Positions 15,819-24,042 of a stretch of 26,804 nt of DNA are shown one piece after another. The stretch lies in NCBI GenBank assembly GCA_900547405.1, contig URGL01000033.1:1-26804 (forward strand), read 5' to 3'. The notes below the pieces were generated by a model. That model was not told the DNA's origin, searched no databases, and was given only the letters and a program-made list of their open reading frames with translations. The stretch is from an uncultured Eubacteriales bacterium (GTDB taxonomy: Bacteria > Bacillota > Clostridia > Oscillospirales > Oscillospiraceae). Both the position numbers and the translations under genes were made by a program. The first letter of the stretch is position 1. Every line of letters starts with the position of its first letter.

Positions 15819-15859
15819 AAACGCTGACCCTTGTATGTAGCAAGAGTCAGCGTTTTTTT
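15819..15859 (+). terminator. Terminator between convergent radical SAM and engB genes
   Basis: The stem AAACGCTGAC (15819-15828) with GTCAGCGTTT (15846-15855) continues inward with CTTG/CAAG after a mismatch and ends in seven Ts (15853-15859). It sits 3 bases after the radical SAM stop and abuts the engB stop (15858-15860). The reverse strand has only TTTCTTT after the stem, so it may terminate engB mRNA more weakly. Confidence 0.88.
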
Positions 15860-16442
15860 ACTCTTTCACTGCCTTCAGGATTTCCTTTACCAGGTCATCC
15901 CTTCCATCTCCCTTTTCAGCGGAGAATGGGATCACCGGTGTAGCTTCCGGCAGGTCCAGATCCCGGCGAATGATTTCCAGATTGGGGACCAGCTCGCTTT
16001 TTTTCAGCTTGTCCTTTTTATTGGCCACCACCACGAAGGGGCAGCCGGAATCCAGGAACCATTTGGCCATAGTGATGTCATTGTTTGTAGGCGGATGACG
16101 GTAGTCTACAATCAGCACGCCCAGAGTAATACGGTCGGCGGCAAAGTAGTCCTCCATGAGCTTGCTCCACCGGTCCTTTTCCGCCTGGGAAACCTTGGCA
16201 AAGCCATAGCCAGGCAGGTCCACCAAATAGCACTTCCGGTCCAGAAGAAAATAGTTGACGTGGACGGTCTTTCCCGGCTTATCCCCTACCTTGGCCATGC
16301 TCTTGCGCTGAAGGAGCCGATTGATAACGGAGGACTTGCCTACGTTGGACTTTCCGGCAAAGGCAATCTCCGGCAACCGATTTCCGGGAAAATCCTTAGG
16401 CGCGGCGGCGGAGATAAGAAATTCCACATTTTGAAAATTCAT
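15858..16442 (-). CDS. engB: Ribosome biogenesis GTPase EngB (YsxC/YihA)
   Basis: A 194-residue Era-like GTPase needed for late assembly of the large ribosomal subunit. G-motifs are in normal order: G1 GKSNVGKS at 30-37, G2 with KPGKT, G3 DLPGYGFA, G4 NKKDKL, and G5 near FSAEKG. The opening NVEFLISAAAPKDFP is typical of the YsxC branch. AAGGAGG precedes the ATG and overlaps the lon stop; the gap between the genes is 10 bases, so it is co-transcribed with lon, a common Firmicute pairing. Confidence 0.96.
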   Translation of the reverse strand: MNFQNVEFLISAAAPKDFPGNRLPEIAFAGKSNVGKSSVINRLLQRKSMAKVGDKPGKTVHVNYFLLDRKCYLVDLPGYGFAKVSQAEKDRWSKLMEDYFAADRITLGVLIVDYRHPPTNNDITMAKWFLDSGCPFVVVANKKDKLKKSELVPNLEIIRRDLDLPEATPVIPFSAEKGDGRDDLVKEILKAVKE

Positions 16443-16452
16443 TCGGACCTCC

Positions 16453-18855
16453 TTACTGCCGGATTTCCTGGCGGCGAACTTTGCCGGACACCTCTTCCGG
16501 GATGGTACCCAGAATGGTGGGGGACGCTTCCCCAGGACGATTCAGGGCCACATCCAGCACAGTATCTACAGTGGCGGCACTAACAAAGTTCAGCTGTCTG
16601 CGGACGGTCTGGTCGATTTCCTCCAGGTCCCGCTCGTTGTCCTGAGGAATGATAACGGTCCTCACACCATGGCGCAGGGCGGCCATGGTCTTTTCTTTCA
16701 GGCCACCAATACGCAGGACTCTGCCCCGCAGAGATATTTCTCCGGTCATTGCCACATCCCGCCGGACGGATACGCCGGTAAGAGCGGATACCATTGCCGT
16801 GCATACCGTCACGCCGGCGGAAGGACCGTCCTTTGGCACAGCGCCTTCCGGGAAGTGGACGTGAATATCTTTGGTTTTATAGAAATCAGAAGCAATGCCC
16901 AGTTTCGCACAGTTTGCCCGAATGTAGCTCAAGGCCGCGTGAGCGGATTCCTTCATCACGTCACCCAGATTGCCGGTGAGCTCCAGCTTGCCGGAACCCT
17001 CCATGACGTTGACCTCCACCTCCAGCGTTTCACCGCCGACGCTGGTCCAGGCCAAGCCGGTGACCAGCCCCACCTGGTCGGTTCCAGGCAGCCGATCCGG
17101 TAAAAACTTCCGGATACCCAGCAGTTCCTCCAGATTTCCGGCGGTAACGGTGATTTTCTTGGTTTCCTCCTGGGAAAGGAGATGCATATCCGCCTTCCGG
17201 CAGATGTCACCAATGGCCCGCTCCAGATTACGGACACCGGACTCCCGGGTGTAGCAGCAGATGATCTCCCGGATAGCGTCATCGGTGATCTTCAGCTGAG
17301 TTTTCTTCAGGCCGTGCTTTTTCAGCTGCTTGGGTATGAGATGATCCTTGGCGATCATCAGCTTCTCTTCATCGGAATAGGAGCCCAGCTCAATGATCTC
17401 CATACGATCCAGCAGCGGTCTCGGAACAGTATCCAGGGTATTGGCGGTGGTGATGAACATCACGTCGGACAAGTCGAAGGGAATTTCAATATAGTGATCC
17501 CGATAAGTGCTGTTCTGCTCCCCGTCCAGGACCTCCAGCAGGGCGGCGCTGGGGTCACCGCGGTAATCGGAGCCCATTTTGTCGATTTCATCCAGGAGAA
17601 TGACTGGATTCATGGTCCCCGCCTGGGTCATGGCAGTCATGATCCGTCCGGGCATGGCACCTACATAGGTCTTCCGGTGGCCGCGGATGTCCGCCTCGTC
17701 ATGGACACCGCCCAGGGAGATGCGGACCATTTTTCGGTTCAGGCTCCGGGCAATGGAATAGGCAATGGACGTCTTGCCAACACCGGGAGGGCCCACCAGG
17801 CAAAGGATCTGGTGCTGGCTCTCAGGGGCCATTTCCCGAACAGCCATGGCTTCCAGGATCCGTTCCTTCACCTTTTCCATGCCGAAATGGTCATGATCCA
17901 GGATTTTTCTGGCAGCGGCAACATCCACCCGCTCCTTTGTCTTTGTGTTCCAGGGCAGGTCCAGCACAGTATCCAGGTAATTTCGGAGAACGGAAGCCTC
18001 GGAGGAACCGAAGGGCTGTTTTTTCAGCTTATTCGCATCCTTGATGAGCTTCTTCTCCTGCTCCTCGGGAAGCTGGAGGGCCTTGATCCGCGCAATGTCC
18101 TCATTGAGCTCTTCGTCTTCATCCTCTTCTCCCAGCTCCTCCCGGATAGCACGCATCTGCTCTCGCAGATAATAGTCCCGCTGATTCTGATCCATGCTGG
18201 CCCGGGTCTTATCCTGAATTTCTCCCTCCAGCTTTAAGATCTCAATTTCCTGCCGGAGCATAGAAACTGCCATTTCCAGCCTTTTGTAAGGGTTCAGCTG
18301 GCACAGTAGTGCCGCCTTATCCCGGTAGTCCAGGCCGGAATTCTGGCCAATGGAGTCCGCCAGGAAGCCAGAATCGTCACTGTCTATCATCTTCAGCTGG
18401 ATAGTCTGAGCGGGATGCTCCGTCATGTCCGTATAGTCGGCATAGAGCGCATTGGCTTCCCGGCGCAGTGCCAGGTTCCGGGGGGTGTTTGGACTAGCCC
18501 CAGCAGGGATAGATTCCACGTACCCCGCAAGATAAGGGGTGTTCTGAGTCAATTCCGTAATGCGGCCCCGGCTCAGGCCGGTGACCAGTACCCGTAAGTT
18601 CTCATCCTGGGCTTTCAGGACCTGCTTGACCATCACAATGGTACCCACGGCATACATGTCCTTGAGACCAGGGTCATCTACCTGGATATCCTTCTGCGGC
18701 ACCAGCAGAAGGGTCCGGTTATCCTTCATAGCCGCATCCAGGGCCATAACGGATTTCAGCCGACCCACATCAAAATGAACCGTCTGTTCCGGAAACACCG
18801 TCAGTCCCCGCAGAGCCAGAATTGGCATTCTCCCGGCATAAATGGTTTCGCTCAT
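16453..18855 (-). CDS. lon: ATP-dependent protease Lon (LonA)
   Basis: A cytoplasmic hexameric AAA+ serine protease that degrades damaged and regulatory proteins. The 800 residues are normal length. Domains: N-terminal LON substrate domain (about 1-200, PILALRGLTVFPEQ), coiled helical segment (about 200-300), AAA+ module with Walker A GPPGVGKTS near 352 and the DEIDKMG Walker B, then the protease domain with PKDGPSAGVT (catalytic Ser679) and GGLKEK (catalytic Lys near 720). There is no membrane insertion, so it is LonA not LonB. AAGGAGG lies 8 bases before the ATG. It is separated from clpX by a terminator-like hairpin, but I find no convincing lon promoter. Confidence 0.97.
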   Translation of the reverse strand: MSETIYAGRMPILALRGLTVFPEQTVHFDVGRLKSVMALDAAMKDNRTLLLVPQKDIQVDDPGLKDMYAVGTIVMVKQVLKAQDENLRVLVTGLSRGRITELTQNTPYLAGYVESIPAGASPNTPRNLALRREANALYADYTDMTEHPAQTIQLKMIDSDDSGFLADSIGQNSGLDYRDKAALLCQLNPYKRLEMAVSMLRQEIEILKLEGEIQDKTRASMDQNQRDYYLREQMRAIREELGEEDEDEELNEDIARIKALQLPEEQEKKLIKDANKLKKQPFGSSEASVLRNYLDTVLDLPWNTKTKERVDVAAARKILDHDHFGMEKVKERILEAMAVREMAPESQHQILCLVGPPGVGKTSIAYSIARSLNRKMVRISLGGVHDEADIRGHRKTYVGAMPGRIMTAMTQAGTMNPVILLDEIDKMGSDYRGDPSAALLEVLDGEQNSTYRDHYIEIPFDLSDVMFITTANTLDTVPRPLLDRMEIIELGSYSDEEKLMIAKDHLIPKQLKKHGLKKTQLKITDDAIREIICCYTRESGVRNLERAIGDICRKADMHLLSQEETKKITVTAGNLEELLGIRKFLPDRLPGTDQVGLVTGLAWTSVGGETLEVEVNVMEGSGKLELTGNLGDVMKESAHAALSYIRANCAKLGIASDFYKTKDIHVHFPEGAVPKDGPSAGVTVCTAMVSALTGVSVRRDVAMTGEISLRGRVLRIGGLKEKTMAALRHGVRTVIIPQDNERDLEEIDQTVRRQLNFVSAATVDTVLDVALNRPGEASPTILGTIPEEVSGKVRRQEIRQ

Positions 18856-18890
18856 AGGTAAAACCTCCTTTATATGGAGTTTCAGTGTTA

Positions 18891-18926
18891 AAATAGCAAA
18901 AGGAGGCAGAAGACTCTGCCCCCTTT
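18891..18926 (-). terminator. Terminator downstream of clpX
   Basis: Read on the minus strand, the 12-base arms AAAGGGGGCAGA and TCTGCCTCCTTT (one G-U pair) enclose a 4-base loop and are followed by TGCTATTTT. It starts 9 bases after the clpX stop. The T-run is interrupted, so some read-through into lon is likely. Confidence 0.75.
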
Positions 18927-18934
18927 ATATCGGA

Positions 18935-20194
18935 TTATTTCTTCCCGTTCAGGGGCTGCCTGGGGTGCTGGGGGTCCCGAATGATCTGGGGTTCGCCGCC
19001 ATCGATGCACTCCGGGGTCAAAACCACCTTCTGAATGGTAAGATCGGAAGGAATGCGGAACATAATGCCCGTCATCACCTTTTCCATAATGGCCCGCAGG
19101 CCTCTTGCGCCGATCTGACGGTCAATAGCCTTTTGGGCAATGGCGTTCAGAGCCTCATCGGTGATCTCCAGGGCAACGCCATCCATCTCCAGCAGCTTCT
19201 GATACTGGCGGGCAATGGCATTTTTAGGCTCCACCATGATGCGCACCAAATCATCCTTGGTCAGACTTTCCAGGCAGGAGATCATAGGCATACGACCGAT
19301 GAGCTCCGGAATAATACCGAATTTCATCAGGTCATGGGGCTCAACCTGAGCCAGAAGCTTCCCCACATCCTTATTTTTCCGGCTCTCTACAGGAGCATCG
19401 AAGCCGATGGTACTCCGATCCGTCCGGGCCTCAATGATTTTATCCAGGCCATCGAAGGCACCGCCGCAGATAAAGAGGATGTTGGTGGTGTCCACCTGGA
19501 TCATCTCCTGCTGGGGGTGCTTTCTGCCGCCCTGAGGCGGTACATTGGCCACGGTCCCCTCCAGGATCTTCAGCAGAGCCTGCTGAACGCCCTCACCGGA
19601 AACATCCCGGGTAATGGAGGTATTCTCGCTCTTGCGGGCGATTTTATCCATTTCATCGATGTAGATGATACCCCGTTGGGCCAACTCCACGTCAAAGTCT
19701 GCCGCTTGCAGCAGCCGCAGCAGGATGTTTTCCACATCGTCTCCTACATAGCCGGCTTCTGTCAGGGTCGTGGCATCGGCAATGGCAAAGGGGACATTGA
19801 GGATCTTCGCCAGAGTCTGGGCAAAGAGGGTCTTGCCGCAGCCTGTGGGACCGATCAGCAGAATATTGCTCTTTTGCAGGTCCACATCGGAATAATCCGG
19901 GTAATTGATGCGTTTGTAGTGGTTGTATACGGCGACCGAAAGGGCAATTTTGGCCTCCTCCTGACCAATGATATAATGGTCCATAAAGGCCTTCATTTCC
20001 ATAGGGGTGGGCAGGCTGTCCAGCTTGGGAATGCCGGACTTTTTCGCTGCCATTTCCTCTGCCAAAAGGTCGCTGCAGGCCTTTACGCAGTCGCTGCAGA
20101 TGTAAACGCCGGGGCCGGCAATCAGCCGCCCGGCCTGAGATTCCCGTTTCCCGCAGAAGCTGCACCGAATCGGGGGTTCACTCGTTCTTGCCAT
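18935..20194 (-). CDS. clpX: ATP-dependent Clp protease ATPase subunit ClpX
   Basis: An AAA+ unfoldase that recognises tagged proteins and feeds them to ClpP. The 419 residues begin with a Cys4 zinc domain (Cys11, Cys14, Cys33, Cys36) for adaptor and substrate binding, then Walker A GPTGCGKT, DEMDKIA Walker B, sensor and arginine-finger regions, and the RSTIGFDAP region with the IGF loop that docks onto ClpP. I choose the ATG at 20192-20194 (MARTSEPPIRCSFC, standard family start, GAGGT upstream) over a TTG 13 codons earlier that would add an unusual extension. It lies 78 bases downstream of clpP. Confidence 0.96.
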   Translation of the reverse strand: MARTSEPPIRCSFCGKRESQAGRLIAGPGVYICSDCVKACSDLLAEEMAAKKSGIPKLDSLPTPMEMKAFMDHYIIGQEEAKIALSVAVYNHYKRINYPDYSDVDLQKSNILLIGPTGCGKTLFAQTLAKILNVPFAIADATTLTEAGYVGDDVENILLRLLQAADFDVELAQRGIIYIDEMDKIARKSENTSITRDVSGEGVQQALLKILEGTVANVPPQGGRKHPQQEMIQVDTTNILFICGGAFDGLDKIIEARTDRSTIGFDAPVESRKNKDVGKLLAQVEPHDLMKFGIIPELIGRMPMISCLESLTKDDLVRIMVEPKNAIARQYQKLLEMDGVALEITDEALNAIAQKAIDRQIGARGLRAIMEKVMTGIMFRIPSDLTIQKVVLTPECIDGGEPQIIRDPQHPRQPLNGKK

Positions 20195-20231
20195 GCAGGC
20201 AGGTACCTCGTTTCTGTAGATTCGAACTTTC

Positions 20232-20262
20232 AAAGATGGGCGCCTGGATAGCGCCCATCTTT
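20232..20262 (-). promoter_or_regulatory. Perfect hairpin in the clpP-clpX gap
   Basis: A 12-base perfect inverted repeat (AAAGATGGGCGC / GCGCCCATCTTT) with a 7-base loop lies 10 bases after the clpP stop. On the minus strand only three Ts belong to the stem and none follow, so it is a poor intrinsic terminator. It may tune the clpP:clpX ratio by partial termination or by protecting or processing the mRNA. Confidence 0.6.
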
Positions 20263-20272
20263 GGGATATGGT

Positions 20273-20854
20273 TTAGTGATGCTCCAGCACCCGGTCGATC
20301 AGGCCAAAGGCCTTGGCTTCCTCGGCGCTCATGAAGTTATCCCGCTCGCAGGCGGCGGTGACTTCTTCTATGCTCTTACCCGTATTCTCAGAGAGAATGC
20401 GGTTCATCCGGGCCTTAATGATCTCCAGACGCTTCAGGTGAATGGCCATATCCGTGATCTGACCTTGCGTACCGGCAGAGGGCTGGTGGATCATGATCTC
20501 GGAGTTGGGCAGAGCCATCCGCTTGCCCTTGGTACCGGCGCTAAGCAGGAAGGCACCCATAGAGGCAGCCATGCCTACGCAGATGGTAGCCACATCGCAC
20601 TTAATGTACTGCATGGTGTCGTAAATGGCCATACCGGCTGTGACGCTGCCACCGGGAGAATTGATATAGAACTGGATGTCCTTATCCGGATCCTGGGCTT
20701 CCAGATACAGAAGCTGAGCAACCACCAGGCTGGCGGTAGTATCGTTGACTTCTTCGGACAGAAAAATGATGCGGTCATTCAGCAGACGGGAGAAAATATC
20801 GTAGCTGCGCTCGCCGCGGCTGGTCTGCTCAACAACATAGGGTACTAAACTCAT
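20273..20854 (-). CDS. clpP: ATP-dependent Clp protease proteolytic subunit ClpP
   Basis: The serine peptidase core of the ClpXP protease, forming a tetradecameric barrel in the cytoplasm. It has 193 residues with the full catalytic triad: Ser98 in GMAASMGA, His123 in MIHQPSA and Asp172 in CERDNFM. NSPGGSV at 65-71 is the oxyanion loop, and the N-terminal SLVPYVVEQTSRGERSYDI is characteristic. I choose the ATG at 20852-20854, which has AAAGGAG 8 bases upstream; a TTG six codons earlier overlaps that ribosome site. It lies between tig and clpX, the usual order. Confidence 0.97.
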   Translation of the reverse strand: MSLVPYVVEQTSRGERSYDIFSRLLNDRIIFLSEEVNDTTASLVVAQLLYLEAQDPDKDIQFYINSPGGSVTAGMAIYDTMQYIKCDVATICVGMAASMGAFLLSAGTKGKRMALPNSEIMIHQPSAGTQGQITDMAIHLKRLEIIKARMNRILSENTGKSIEEVTAACERDNFMSAEEAKAFGLIDRVLEHH

Positions 20855-20919
20855 GGTGATGTCTCCTTTCAAGGGGCGTAAGAATTGCCGTGAAACATTC
20901 TAACCACTTGGTAGGCTGC

Positions 20920-22224
20920 TTATTCCTCGGTCTTCTCTTCCGTCTTGGGGGCCACAGCCACGGCGCTGTCTACAATCAGCTTGACGGCCTTACGGGTCTT
21001 CAGGCTCTCGGTGAGCTCGTCCATGGGGACCATCTCCTTGATCTTGTCCTCTTCCATTTCGTACTGCTTGGCCATGGACTGGAACTCTTCCTCAATGTCT
21101 TCCGCGGTAACGGTCAGATTCTCCACCTCGGCGATCTTCTCCAGGGTCACGGAAATCTTGGCCTGCTTCTCAGCAGTGGGCCGGAACGCATTGCGCATGG
21201 TATTCACATCGCCGCCCATCATCTTGGCGTACTGCTCCATGGAGTAGCCGCTCATCTGCAGCTGATAGCCGAAGCGCTCCATCTGAATGTCCAGTTCCTT
21301 CTCAACCAAAGCGTTGGGCATGTCCACGGTGGTGTTCTCAGCAGCCTTTTCCACGGCGGCATTCTCGAAAGCGGAGTCTGCCTGCTTCTGAGCCTTCTCC
21401 AAAGCCTTGGCACGGATATCGGCCTTCAGCGCCTCCAGAGTGTCGAACTCGGAGACATCCTTAGCGAACTCGTCATCCTGGGCGGGGACGATGGTAACGG
21501 TGATCTTATTGACCTTTACATGGAACACCACGGCCTTGCCTGCCAGCTCCTTGTGATAGTCCTGAGGGAAGGTGATATCGATGTCCTTTTCCTCACCGGC
21601 AGACATGCCCACGATCTGCTCCTCAAATCCGGGAACAAAGGAACCGCTGCCCAGCTTCAGGTCGAAGTTCTCACCCTTGCCGCCGTCGAAAGGCACGCCG
21701 TTGTCAAAGCCCTCGAAATCGATGTTGGCGGTATCGCCCATTTCAGCGGGACGATCCACATTCTCGGTAGAGGCAACGTTTTTGGCCATGTTGTCCAGCT
21801 CGGCCTGAATCTGCTCGTCGGTGACAGTGGGCTCGGTCTTCTCCACCTCCAGGCCCTTGTACTGGCCAAGGGTAACCTCGGGATACACATCGGTGGTGAT
21901 GGTCAGGGTAACGATGTTGTCATCGGAAATCTGCATATCGGTCAGGCTGGGGCGGCCAATGGCCTTGAAGCCCTCCTGCTTGGCGACGGCAAAATCATAA
22001 ACTTCGGGGAAAATCTCTTCCAGGCCGTCTTCATAGAAAACGTGGGTGCCGTACATGGCTTCGATCATCTTCCGGGGAGCCTTGCCCTTCCGGAAGCCGG
22101 GGATCATGATGCTCTTCCGGGCCTTGGTGTAGGCCTTGTTAATGCCGGTCTCCATGAGCTCCTTATCGATTTCCACAACAATCGTAGCCTGATTGCCCTT
22201 TTTCTCAACATTCTTTACTTGCAT
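20920..22224 (-). CDS. tig: Trigger factor (ribosome-associated chaperone and prolyl isomerase)
   Basis: Binds near the ribosome exit tunnel and shields nascent chains. The 434 residues comprise an N-terminal ribosome-binding domain (about 1-145, containing the FRKGKAPRKMIE signature that contacts protein uL23), an FKBP-type PPIase domain (about 150-245, with GDTANIDFEGF and VVFHVKV), and a long helical C-terminal substrate domain ending in an acidic EKTEE tail. The ATG at 22222-22224 (MQVKNVEKKGNQATI) is chosen because AGGAGG sits 9 bases upstream; a longer frame upstream lacks support. It has its own promoter and heads the tig-clpP-clpX-lon-engB cluster. Confidence 0.96.
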   Translation of the reverse strand: MQVKNVEKKGNQATIVVEIDKELMETGINKAYTKARKSIMIPGFRKGKAPRKMIEAMYGTHVFYEDGLEEIFPEVYDFAVAKQEGFKAIGRPSLTDMQISDDNIVTLTITTDVYPEVTLGQYKGLEVEKTEPTVTDEQIQAELDNMAKNVASTENVDRPAEMGDTANIDFEGFDNGVPFDGGKGENFDLKLGSGSFVPGFEEQIVGMSAGEEKDIDITFPQDYHKELAGKAVVFHVKVNKITVTIVPAQDDEFAKDVSEFDTLEALKADIRAKALEKAQKQADSAFENAAVEKAAENTTVDMPNALVEKELDIQMERFGYQLQMSGYSMEQYAKMMGGDVNTMRNAFRPTAEKQAKISVTLEKIAEVENLTVTAEDIEEEFQSMAKQYEMEEDKIKEMVPMDELTESLKTRKAVKLIVDSAVAVAPKTEEKTEE

Positions 22225-22286
22225 TTGTGTATTCCTCCTGATAGACACGCTTCCGCGCATCCTTTATTTTTTTACATAGCCGATAT

Positions 22287-22315
22287 ATTCTATCAAATAA
22301 TAGCGGAATTGTCCA
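22287..22315 (-). promoter_or_regulatory. Sigma-A promoter of tig
   Basis: Minus-strand TGGACA (22310-22315), a 17-base spacer, and TAGAAT (22287-22292), with a predicted start near 22280 and a leader of about 55 bases. The sequence ACAGTGGACA around the -35 is identical to that of the pcrA promoter. I see no CIRCE or CtsR operator here. Confidence 0.75.
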
Positions 22316-22334
22316 CTGTTTTCAAAAAAATTTT

Positions 22335-23024
22335 TCATTTTTTTACTTTGTAGGGCTGGAAGCCGATATAGTCCGCGGAAAGAAGCCGATACTCCACTCC
22401 GTCCCAGAGTCCTTCCATAGCCAGCTTGTGGCTGCCGCCATGGAGGTGGCCGTAGAAGCACTGTCGGACCTGATATTTTTCCAGCAAGTCGAGGATCTCC
22501 CGGCAGGTGTAACCCTTGTACCGGGGGGGATAGTGGAGAAACACCAGCTTTTGCGTCTGCCCCGCAGCCTTCAAGCTGGCTTCCAGCCGCATGAGCTCCC
22601 GGCGGAAAACCTTCTCATCGTGCTGGCCGGATCTTTCTTCCTCAAAAAACCAGCCCCGGGTACCGCAGATGGCAAGGTCCTCGTAAAAATAGCAGTTATT
22701 ATTTAAAAGATTCAGGCCTTCAAAGCTGTGCTCCTGGCAGAATTTGGTAAATTTCGCCTGGGTGCTCCACCAGTAGTCATGGTTTCCCTTCAGGATGATC
22801 TTCCTGCCGGGAATCGCGTTGATCCAGGCAAAATCCGCGCTGGCGCTTGCCAGGTCCAGCGCCCAGCTCAGGTCTCCCATTAGGACCAGCGTATCCTCCT
22901 CGGTCAGGACCTCCATACCGGCACGGAGCTTATCCATATATCCGATCCAGTTGCCGCCAAAGATATCCATGGGCTTCGGGGCTCCCAGACATAGGTGCAG
23001 GTCGCCGATCGCATACAGTGCCAC
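22335..23024 (-). CDS. Metallophosphoesterase (calcineurin-like)
   Basis: A 229-residue cytoplasmic phosphoesterase of the calcineurin-like superfamily. All dinuclear-metal motifs are present: AIGDLHL at the N-terminus, LMGDLSWAL, LKGNHDYWW, a late FLHYPP and YGHLHGG. The N-terminal DLH variant and the GNHDYWW block fit a subgroup common in Clostridia whose substrate is unknown. It starts with GTG (CAC at 23022-23024 on the plus strand) with AGGAGGTG 5 bases upstream, overlapping the stop of the preceding gene region (gap 4 bases). It is the last gene of the lepB-to-phosphoesterase unit; the stop is followed by an A/T-rich stretch without a clear GC hairpin. Confidence 0.88.
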   Translation of the reverse strand: MALYAIGDLHLCLGAPKPMDIFGGNWIGYMDKLRAGMEVLTEEDTLVLMGDLSWALDLASASADFAWINAIPGRKIILKGNHDYWWSTQAKFTKFCQEHSFEGLNLLNNNCYFYEDLAICGTRGWFFEEERSGQHDEKVFRRELMRLEASLKAAGQTQKLVFLHYPPRYKGYTCREILDLLEKYQVRQCFYGHLHGGSHKLAMEGLWDGVEYRLLSADYIGFQPYKVKK

Positions 23025-23028
23025 GCCC

Positions 23029-24042
23029 TCACCTCCTCAAAATTGCTCGCACTTCTTCTGGTTTCTTTCCCAGGGCCTGGGCGCAGACCAGGTCGTCCAA
23101 TGCGGGGCTTTTTTCCGAAAGCATCAGGCACAGACGGTTTTCACCACCCTTGGCCCGATAATCCTGGATTCCCGCGTAGGTCAGAGCCTCATAGGGAGAC
23201 AGGAGCCTGTCTGACGTTTGCAGCACCCCGGAGATGGTAAAGAGCATCCGGCTGTCACTGACTACGCTGACATAGAGCAGCCGCCGCAGAGCCTTCAGCA
23301 GGTCTTCCCCAGGAACATAATCGCTGCCCATGTAGGCACATCGGGCATACTCCACTGCCGCAGCGGAGCCTCCCAGCAGACACAGTACCCCTTCCAGCCC
23401 CAGAGGCAGCCACACGTCCGCTTCCGACGTCTTTGTGGTGACGGTCACGCCGTCAGTCCGCAGAGTCCCCAGGTGCACCAGCTCCCAGGGGCTGTTGTTT
23501 TCGTTGCAGCATATGATGACCTTCCCCACAGGAAAGCCCATGGCTTTCAGGCAAAGCCCGGCAAAAACGGCAGAAAAGTTTCCCCCCACCACGGCAAGAT
23601 CAAAGGATGCTTCCTCCTCCTGGATAAGGAGCTTGGAAAGTCCCATGCCAAGTACGGCGATCCGTGCCGCCGTTTCTCCCCAGAAGCCCCAGGAGATGCC
23701 GAGGCGACCGGACAGGAAATTGTTCAGGGAGTCGATTCGCCCCTGGGGCGCATGCCAGCATTGGCAGAATTTTGCCTTTCGCTCCAGGCCACACAGACGG
23801 ACCCAGCGGCGGCCTACAGAAAAATCCAGGTCCCAGCCGGTAAGCTTTTCCTCCCAAAAGAGGTTCAGCAGGTTCGCCACGGCGGTATTCTCCGGCTGAC
23901 GGCCCAGAGTAAGAATTTCCTCTCGGCTCAGCCTGGGCAGCCGCTCCGGCAGGTACAGGCCCCCGTCCGGGCTGCGATCCTCGCTGAAGGCCTGACGGAA
24001 ACCGTAGCAGGGATCAGTCGATCTTGTTGTTGCGTAACGCAG
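23029..24042 (-). CDS. Threonine-synthase-like protein lacking the PLP lysine (probable pseudoenzyme), CTG start
   Basis: A 337-residue protein, against about 430-500 for threonine synthases of this (E. coli/yeast) type. The N-terminal block has RYATTR (2-7) and FSEDRSPDGGLYLPERLPRL (19-38), matching the family's Y-x-S/T-T-R and PDGGLYVPE signatures. The C-terminal block FDLAVVGGNFSAVFAGL (147-163) with GFPVGKVIICCNENN matches the family's PTGNFG and ASNENN region. Between them the catalytic HGPTLAFKD motif is replaced by WHAPQGRID (96-104), with no PLP-binding Lys, and about 100 residues of the PLP domain are missing. The family-like N-terminus is open back to a CTG at 24040-24042 with GGGAG 9 bases upstream, overlapping the dipeptidase gene by 29 bases. 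A GTG at 23880 is the first conventional start but would cut off 54 recognisable residues. Regulatory or scaffolding function, or early decay, are the options. Confidence 0.75.
   Translation of the reverse strand: MRYATTRSTDPCYGFRQAFSEDRSPDGGLYLPERLPRLSREEILTLGRQPENTAVANLLNLFWEEKLTGWDLDFSVGRRWVRLCGLERKAKFCQCWHAPQGRIDSLNNFLSGRLGISWGFWGETAARIAVLGMGLSKLLIQEEEASFDLAVVGGNFSAVFAGLCLKAMGFPVGKVIICCNENNSPWELVHLGTLRTDGVTVTTKTSEADVWLPLGLEGVLCLLGGSAAAVEYARCAYMGSDYVPGEDLLKALRRLLYVSVVSDSRMLFTISGVLQTSDRLLSPYEALTYAGIQDYRAKGGENRLCLMLSEKSPALDDLVCAQALGKKPEEVRAILRR

Noticed and set aside
18856..18898. lon promoter
   Set aside because: A TATAAA lies directly on the ribosome site and the only -35-like TTGCTA is 19 bases away; not convincing.
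18842..20251. Long open frame on the plus strand opposite clpX
   Set aside because: It lies entirely antisense to a clear clpX gene, has no family resemblance, and is the usual effect of GC-rich codon bias.
22225..22334. CIRCE or CtsR heat-shock operator upstream of tig
   Set aside because: Neither TTAGCACTC-N9-GAGTGCTAA nor tandem GGTCAAA repeats are present here or before clpP and lon.
22316..22334. Terminator after the metallophosphoesterase gene
   Set aside because: Only an A/T-only self-complementary stretch is present (a run of A then seven T on the minus strand), without a GC stem.
20890..22353. Long plus-strand open frame opposite tig
   Set aside because: A low-complexity Leu/Gly/His-rich translation with no domain, antisense to tig; a shadow frame.
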